DNA of 10,417 nucleotides. Origin: Pseudomonadota bacterium (GTDB taxonomy: Bacteria > Pseudomonadota > Gammaproteobacteria > Xanthomonadales > Rhodanobacteraceae). A program made the translations under genes and the position numbers. Position 1 is the first letter of the stretch. The number at the start of each line of letters is the position of its first letter. The notes beneath the pieces were generated by a model that ran no database searches, was not told the DNA's origin, and saw only the letters and a list, made by a program, of their open reading frames with translations. This document shows, piece after piece, positions 6,664 to 10,417 of the stretch. The stretch lies in assembly GCA_021783385.1 (NCBI GenBank), contig JAJXTX010000012.1, positions 1-10,417 of the forward strand. Direction: 5' to 3'.

Positions 6664-7149
6664 CTATTTGCGCAGCTGGCGCTGGCAGTCCGCCAGCAGC
6701 GCCACGAGTTTTCCCGACAGCTCGACGCGCTCCTGATCCGCCAGAAAAGCGCCGATTTCCCACTGGCGGCCGTGCGAGGACAGCAGCAGCCGATTATGCC
6801 CCTCGCCCCGCTCCAGCAGCACGCGCACCCAGTACGACTGGAAACGCAGGCAGCGCTGACCCGGCAGGCTGTGCACCTCCAGCGACCATGCGTCGAGGGT
6901 GATGCGCTCACTGCGATCGCCGGCTCGCCACGCCGCGCTCAGGGCAGCGGCCACGGCGACGGATTCGATCAGGGCGAACAGGGGCGCAAACACGTTGCCC
7001 TGCCACGCACCCAGTCCAGCCGTTGTCAGCGTCAGCACCGCCAGCACCCCGATCAGTCGACGCAGCCCGCGTCGGCTCAGCGTGCGGTTGGGCCTGAGCC
7101 ACATCGTCACGCGCGGCGAGCCGGCGCCAGCTGGTCGAAGCACGATCAT
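6664..7149 (-). CDS. DUF2244 domain membrane protein, first gene of the cox operon
   Basis: 161-residue protein with two adjacent membrane spans (about residues 31-47 and 53-74), a short cytoplasmic N terminus containing MWLRPNRTLSRRG (16-28), and a C-terminal soluble domain including LEVHS, YWVRVLLE (106-113), REWEIG-like GRQWEIGAFL (127-136) and a final ELSGKLVALLADCQRQLRK. The RPNRSLS-like start, the two spans and the W.VRV / EIGAFL pattern match DUF2244, a family of unknown function often found just upstream of coxB. The ATG at 7149 has GGATCC just upstream and lies about 22 bases from the predicted transcription start. Met16 (7104) is an alternative start closer to the domain. The frame extends open to 7296, but that would run through the promoter. 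It precedes coxB by 20 bases; an oxidase-related role is inferred from this linkage. Confidence 0.88.
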   Translation of the reverse strand: MIVLRPAGAGSPRVTMWLRPNRTLSRRGLRRLIGVLAVLTLTTAGLGAWQGNVFAPLFALIESVAVAAALSAAWRAGDRSERITLDAWSLEVHSLPGQRCLRFQSYWVRVLLERGEGHNRLLLSSHGRQWEIGAFLADQERVELSGKLVALLADCQRQLRK

Positions 7150-7170
7150 GAGGATCCGGCGTGCCAGGAA

Positions 7171-7206
7171 CAGCGGAATAATAGGCCCCGGCGCGCCGGT
7201 GGGCAA
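7171..7206 (-). promoter_or_regulatory. Predicted sigma-70-type promoter of the cox operon
   Basis: On the minus strand TTGCCC (7206-7201) is separated by exactly 17 bases from TATTAT (7183-7178), giving 4 of 6 and 5 of 6 matches to the consensus hexamers. The predicted start near 7171 leaves a leader of about 22 bases before the DUF2244 ATG at 7149. The 17-base spacer contains a perfect 12-bp palindrome, CCGGCGCGCCGG (7188-7199). The best promoter-like sequence in the region. Confidence 0.65.
7188..7199. repeat. 12-bp palindrome inside the cox promoter spacer
   Basis: CCGGCGCGCCGG is a perfect palindrome lying between the predicted -35 and -10 hexamers, where a bound protein could affect transcription. 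Palindromes of this length are expected a few times by chance in 10 kb of GC-rich DNA, so only the position makes it notable. Confidence 0.4.
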
Positions 7207-7213
7207 GAATGTC

Positions 7214-7243
7214 GCAGGGTCCTGATCACGATCAGGACCCTGC
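7214..7243. repeat. Perfect 14-bp-arm inverted repeat in the putA/cox intergenic region
   Basis: GCAGGGTCCTGATC (7214-7227), two bases (AC), then its exact reverse complement GATCAGGACCCTGC (7230-7243). It starts 8 bases upstream of the predicted cox -35 element and ends about 40 bases upstream of the predicted putA -35, so it should lie outside both transcripts. No T tract follows on either strand. It resembles a terminator stem, but a terminator is not expected between divergent promoters; an operator or an insulating hairpin are alternatives. Confidence 0.7.
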
Positions 7244-7247
7244 CGGT

Positions 7248-7259
7248 GCGGCATGCCGC
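7248..7259. repeat. 12-bp palindrome upstream of the putA promoter
   Basis: GCGGCATGCCGC is a perfect palindrome 4 bases to the right of the large inverted repeat and about 24 bases upstream of the predicted putA -35. It could be part of a regulator site together with the neighbouring dyad. Chance occurrence is possible in such GC-rich sequence. Confidence 0.35.
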
Positions 7260-7282
7260 CGCTGTCCGCGCGGCCACGGCAG

Positions 7283-7318
7283 CTCCCAACCGGCACGCCG
7301 CAGCGTACAATCGCGCGC
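7283..7318 (+). promoter_or_regulatory. Predicted putA promoter
   Basis: TACAAT at 7306-7311 (5 of 6 matches to TATAAT), with a poor -35 (CTCCCA, 7283-7288; 3 of 6) at a 17-base spacing. Transcription would begin near 7318, giving a leader of about 35 bases before the GTG start. The weak -35 suggests a need for an activator, which fits a catabolic gene but is inference. Confidence 0.5.
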
Positions 7319-7352
7319 TCCCTCCGCTGCCTGCGGATTCTCCGACAAGCCC

Positions 7353-10300
7353 GTGACCCAGCCCATTCTCAGTCCCGAACTTCCCGCCGACGGCAGCCCT
7401 GCGCGCGCGCGCATCACCGCGGCCTGGCTGCGCGACGAAACCGAGGCGGTGCACGACCTGCTGGCTGAAGCAGCGCTGCCGTCGGGCGAGCGCAGCAAGG
7501 TGATCGACCTGGCCGCCGAGCTGGTCTCGCGCGTGCGCCTGCGGGCAAAAGACCAGAGTGCGGTCGAGTCGTTCATGCGGCAGTACGATCTTTCCAGCGA
7601 GGAAGGCGTGCTGCTGATGTGCGTGGCCGAAGCGCTGCTGCGCATCCCCGACAAGGCCACCGCCGACAAGCTGATCCGCGACAAGCTCGGTGACGCCGAC
7701 TGGAAGAAACACCTGGGCCAGAGCGAGTCGCTGTTCGTCAACGCCTCCACCTGGGGCCTGATGCTCACCGGACAGCTGGTGAGCCTGGCCGAGGAAACCC
7801 GGCATGACTTTGGCGGCGCGTTGCGCCGGCTGGTTGGCCGCGCGGGCGAGCCGGCGATCCGCCTGGCGGTGCGCCAGGCCATGCGCATCATGGGCCACCA
7901 GTTCGTGATGGGGCGCAGCATCGACGAGGCACTGGACCGCTGCGCGAAGAAGGAATACGCGCTCTACCGTTACTCGTACGACATGCTCGGCGAGTCCGCG
8001 CTGACCAGCGAAACCGCCGAACGCTACCAGCAGGACTACCGCAACGCGATCGCTGCGATCGGCGCGCGCGGCCCGTTCGCCAACCACACGGAGGCACCCT
8101 CGATCTCGGTGAAGCTGTCCGCGCTGCATCCGCGCTATGAGGTGGCCCAGCGCGCGCGCGCGCGCCGCGAGCTGACCGCGAAGCTGCTGGAGCTGTCGCA
8201 GCTGGCGATGCGGCACGGCATCGCGCTGTCGGTGGACGCCGAGGAGGCCGAACGGCTGGAACTGTCGCTGGACATCATCGGCGACGTGTTCGCACATCCC
8301 TCGCTGCACGGCTGGAACGGCCTGGGCATCGTGGTGCAGGCGTACGCCAAGCGCACGCCGTTCGTGATCGACTGGCTGATCGAAACCGCGCGTGCGGCAA
8401 ATCGCCGCTGGTACGTGCGGCTGGTGAAGGGCGCCTACTGGGACGCCGAGATCAAGCGTGCGCAGGAAAACGGACTGGCGGGCTACCCGGTGTACACGCG
8501 CAAGCCGAACACCGACGTGTCGTACCTGGCCTGCGCGCGGCGCCTGTTCCATGCCGGCAGCGAGCTGATCTATCCGCAGTTCGCCACCCACAATGCGCAC
8601 ACCATCGCCGCCGTGCATTACCTGGCGCAGGGCCGCCCGTACGAATACCAGCGCCTGCACGGCATGGGCACCGACCTGTACGCCGAGGTGATCGGCAAGG
8701 ACAAGCTGGACGTGCCCTGCCGTGTCTACGCGCCGGTCGGCACGCATGAGGACCTGCTGCCCTACCTGGTGCGGCGGCTGCTCGAGAACGGCGCCAACAC
8801 CAGCTTCGTCAACCGCGTGGTGGACGAGAGCGTGCCGGTGCGCGAGCTGGTCGCCGACCCCTGCGAGAGCGTGCGCCGCTTCACCTCGATCCCGCATCCG
8901 CGCATCCCGCTGCCGGTGAACATCTACGCAGAGAATGCCGCGCTTGCGCAGCATGCAAATTTTGTCTCCAGGAAGAACTCCATGGGCGTCAACTTCTCCA
9001 ACGACAACGAACTGAAGGCGATGGCCGACGCGGTCAACGCGAACGCCGGCCCGTGGACCGCCGGTCCGCTGGTACCCGGCGCCGCGGTGGCGACCGCGGC
9101 CACGGTGGCGGTGACCAATCCCGCCGACCGCCGCCAGACCGTCGGCCATTACGCGCCCGCCGATGCCGCCACCGTCGACCGCGCGCTGGCCAACGCGGTC
9201 GCCGCGCACCACGGTTGGGACCGGCTGCCCGCCGCCAGCCGCGCCGCCATTCTCGAGCACGCGGCCGAGCAGCTCGAAGCGCGCCGCGGCGAATTCATCG
9301 CGCTGTGCGTGCGCGAAGCCGGCAAGAGCCTGCCCGACGCGATCGCCGAGATCCGCGAAGCGGCCGACATCCTGCGCTACTACGCCACCATGGCGCGGCG
9401 CCTGTTCGGCCAGCCCGAACAGCTGCCCGGCCCCACCGGCGAAAGCAATCAATTGTTCCTCCACGGCCGCGGCGTGTTCGTCTGCATCAGCCCGTGGAAC
9501 TTCCCGCTGGCGATCTTCCTCGGCCAGGTCAGCGCCGCGCTGGCCGCCGGCAACGCGGTGATCGCCAAGCCCGCCGAGCAGACCTCGCTGATCGGCCATC
9601 TGGCCGTCCAGCTGCTGCACGCCGCCGGCGTGCCCGCCGACGTGCTGCAGTATCTGCCCGGCGATGGTGCCACGGTCGGCGCGGCCTTGACCCGCGACCC
9701 GCGCGTGGCCGGCGTCGCCTTCACCGGCTCCACCGACACGGCGTGGGCGATCAACCGTGCACTGGCCGCGCGCAACGCGCCGATCGCCGCGCTGATCGCC
9801 GAGACCGGCGGCCAGAACGCGATGATCGCCGACTCCTCCGCACTGCCCGAGCAGATCGTCAAGGATGTGATCGCCTCCGCCTTCCAGTCCGCCGGCCAGC
9901 GCTGCTCGGCCGCGCGCGTGCTGTTCGTGCAGGAGGACATCGCCGACAAGGTCTGCGCGATGCTGGCCGGCGCGATGGCCGAGCTGACGGTGGGCGACCC
10001 CGGCCTGCTGTCCACCGACGTCGGCCCGGTGATCGACGCCGACGCGCTGAAGATCCTCGTCGAGCACGCCGCGCGGATGGATCGCGAGGCGAACAAGATC
10101 GGCGAGGTCGCGCTCGATCCGGCCAGCACCGCGCACGGCACCTTCTTCGCCCCGCGTGCCTACGAAATTCCGTCACTGGCCACGCTCACCCGCGAAGTAT
10201 TCGGTCCGGTGCTGCACGTGATCCGCTGGAAGGGCAGCGAGCTGGCGCAGGTGGTCGAGCAGATCAACGCCACCGGCTATGGCCTCACGCTGGGCATCCA

Positions 10301-10417
10301 CAGCCGCATCAACGACACCGTCGATTACATCGCCAGCCACGCCCGCGTCGGCAACTGCTACGTCAACCGCAACCAGATCGGCGCGGTGGTCGGCGTGCAG
10401 CCGTTCGGCGGCGAAGG
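7353..10417 (+). CDS. putA: Bifunctional proline dehydrogenase / P5C dehydrogenase PutA (3' end outside window)
   Basis: Oxidises proline to pyrroline-5-carboxylate (FAD, electrons to quinone) and then glutamate semialdehyde to glutamate (NAD+). 1021 codons are visible, ending at VQPFGGEG; members of this size class run roughly 1050-1075 residues, so only a short tail is missing. The PRODH barrel includes ISVKLSALHPRYE (residues 251-263), RWYVRLVKGAYWDAE (352-366, Lys359), YPQFATHN (407-414) and YQRLHGMG (432-439). The aldehyde dehydrogenase domain has the ISPWNFPL cofactor loop (712-719), FTGST (790-794), catalytic Glu817 in ETGGQN and catalytic Cys851 in GQRCSAARV. The N terminus (VTQPILSPELPADGSPARARI) leads directly into the PutA helical region with no ribbon-helix-helix domain, so it should not repress its own gene. 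The GTG at 7353 is the first start in frame after the predicted promoter; its Shine-Dalgarno is weak. Divergent from the cox operon. Confidence 0.97.
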   Translation, partial: MTQPILSPELPADGSPARARITAAWLRDETEAVHDLLAEAALPSGERSKVIDLAAELVSRVRLRAKDQSAVESFMRQYDLSSEEGVLLMCVAEALLRIPDKATADKLIRDKLGDADWKKHLGQSESLFVNASTWGLMLTGQLVSLAEETRHDFGGALRRLVGRAGEPAIRLAVRQAMRIMGHQFVMGRSIDEALDRCAKKEYALYRYSYDMLGESALTSETAERYQQDYRNAIAAIGARGPFANHTEAPSISVKLSALHPRYEVAQRARARRELTAKLLELSQLAMRHGIALSVDAEEAERLELSLDIIGDVFAHPSLHGWNGLGIVVQAYAKRTPFVIDWLIETARAANRRWYVRLVKGAYWDAEIKRAQENGLAGYPVYTRKPNTDVSYLACARRLFHAGSELIYPQFATHNAHTIAAVHYLAQGRPYEYQRLHGMGTDLYAEVIGKDKLDVPCRVYAPVGTHEDLLPYLVRRLLENGANTSFVNRVVDESVPVRELVADPCESVRRFTSIPHPRIPLPVNIYAENAALAQHANFVSRKNSMGVNFSNDNELKAMADAVNANAGPWTAGPLVPGAAVATAATVAVTNPADRRQTVGHYAPADAATVDRALANAVAAHHGWDRLPAASRAAILEHAAEQLEARRGEFIALCVREAGKSLPDAIAEIREAADILRYYATMARRLFGQPEQLPGPTGESNQLFLHGRGVFVCISPWNFPLAIFLGQVSAALAAGNAVIAKPAEQTSLIGHLAVQLLHAAGVPADVLQYLPGDGATVGAALTRDPRVAGVAFTGSTDTAWAINRALAARNAPIAALIAETGGQNAMIADSSALPEQIVKDVIASAFQSAGQRCSAARVLFVQEDIADKVCAMLAGAMAELTVGDPGLLSTDVGPVIDADALKILVEHAARMDREANKIGEVALDPASTAHGTFFAPRAYEIPSLATLTREVFGPVLHVIRWKGSELAQVVEQINATGYGLTLGIHSRINDTVDYIASHARVGNCYVNRNQIGAVVGVQPFGGE

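Noticed and set aside
6644..6763. Longer CoxB start at 6763
   Set aside because: It would overlap the DUF2244 gene by 100 bases and bury the signal peptide behind 40 unlikely residues. The ATG at 6643 has a good Shine-Dalgarno.
7150..7296. Longer DUF2244 start at 7296
   Set aside because: It would span the predicted promoter and the large inverted repeat and add residues without family resemblance.
7146..10136. 996-codon open frame on the minus strand, antisense to putA
   Set aside because: Low-complexity His/Gly/Arg/Val composition and exact opposition to putA, which carries clear catalytic motifs throughout. It would also run through both predicted promoters.
1..10417. Mobile elements, CRISPR arrays, tRNA/rRNA genes, toxin-antitoxin or phage genes
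   Set aside because: No repeats of the needed kind, no transposase or integrase motifs and no RNA gene patterns were seen. Nearly all of the window is accounted for by the listed housekeeping genes.

Overview
This window looks like chromosomal DNA from a high-GC gammaproteobacterium of the order Xanthomonadales/Lysobacterales, most likely a Rhodanobacteraceae-type organism. That placement is inferred from the protein sequences, the gene order and the GC-rich codon use, with no database search. All genes read as intact housekeeping genes. I see no mobile element, CRISPR array, tRNA or rRNA.

The left two thirds (about 1-7150) is an aa3-type cytochrome c oxidase locus on the minus strand. From its promoter near 7171-7206 it runs: a DUF2244 membrane protein, coxB (subunit II), coxA (subunit I), a 43-residue single-span protein, and coxC (subunit III). 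It ends at a strong bidirectional hairpin terminator (2809-2853). Beyond the terminator is a small DUF2909 twin-transmembrane gene on the plus strand (2464-2697). Divergent from it, on the minus strand, is a second assembly unit of three overlapping genes: SURF1, a SCO-like CxxxC membrane protein, and ctaA/COX15 (heme A synthase), which leaves the window at base 1. The catalytic subunits and the heme A/assembly factors therefore sit together but appear to be two transcription units. The copper chaperone gene ctaG/cox11, usually found between coxA and coxC in related loci, is absent from that position; only 133 bases remain there, including an orphan perfect Shine-Dalgarno sequence.

The right third (7353-10417) is putA on the plus strand, the proline dehydrogenase / pyrroline-5-carboxylate dehydrogenase of proline catabolism, cut by the window end shortly before its C terminus. 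It lacks the N-terminal ribbon-helix-helix DNA-binding domain, so it should be bifunctional and not autoregulatory. It is transcribed divergently from the cox operon. The 203-base intergenic region holds a good promoter for each side, a perfect 14-bp-arm inverted repeat between them, and two 12-bp palindromes. PutA passes proline electrons to quinone and the oxidase is the chain terminus, so a functional link is possible but unproven.

I found no clearly new multi-gene system. The observations most worth checking are the missing ctaG, the Leu in place of the conserved Glu in the CuA loop of CoxB, the dyads between the putA and cox promoters, and the His-less SCO-like protein.
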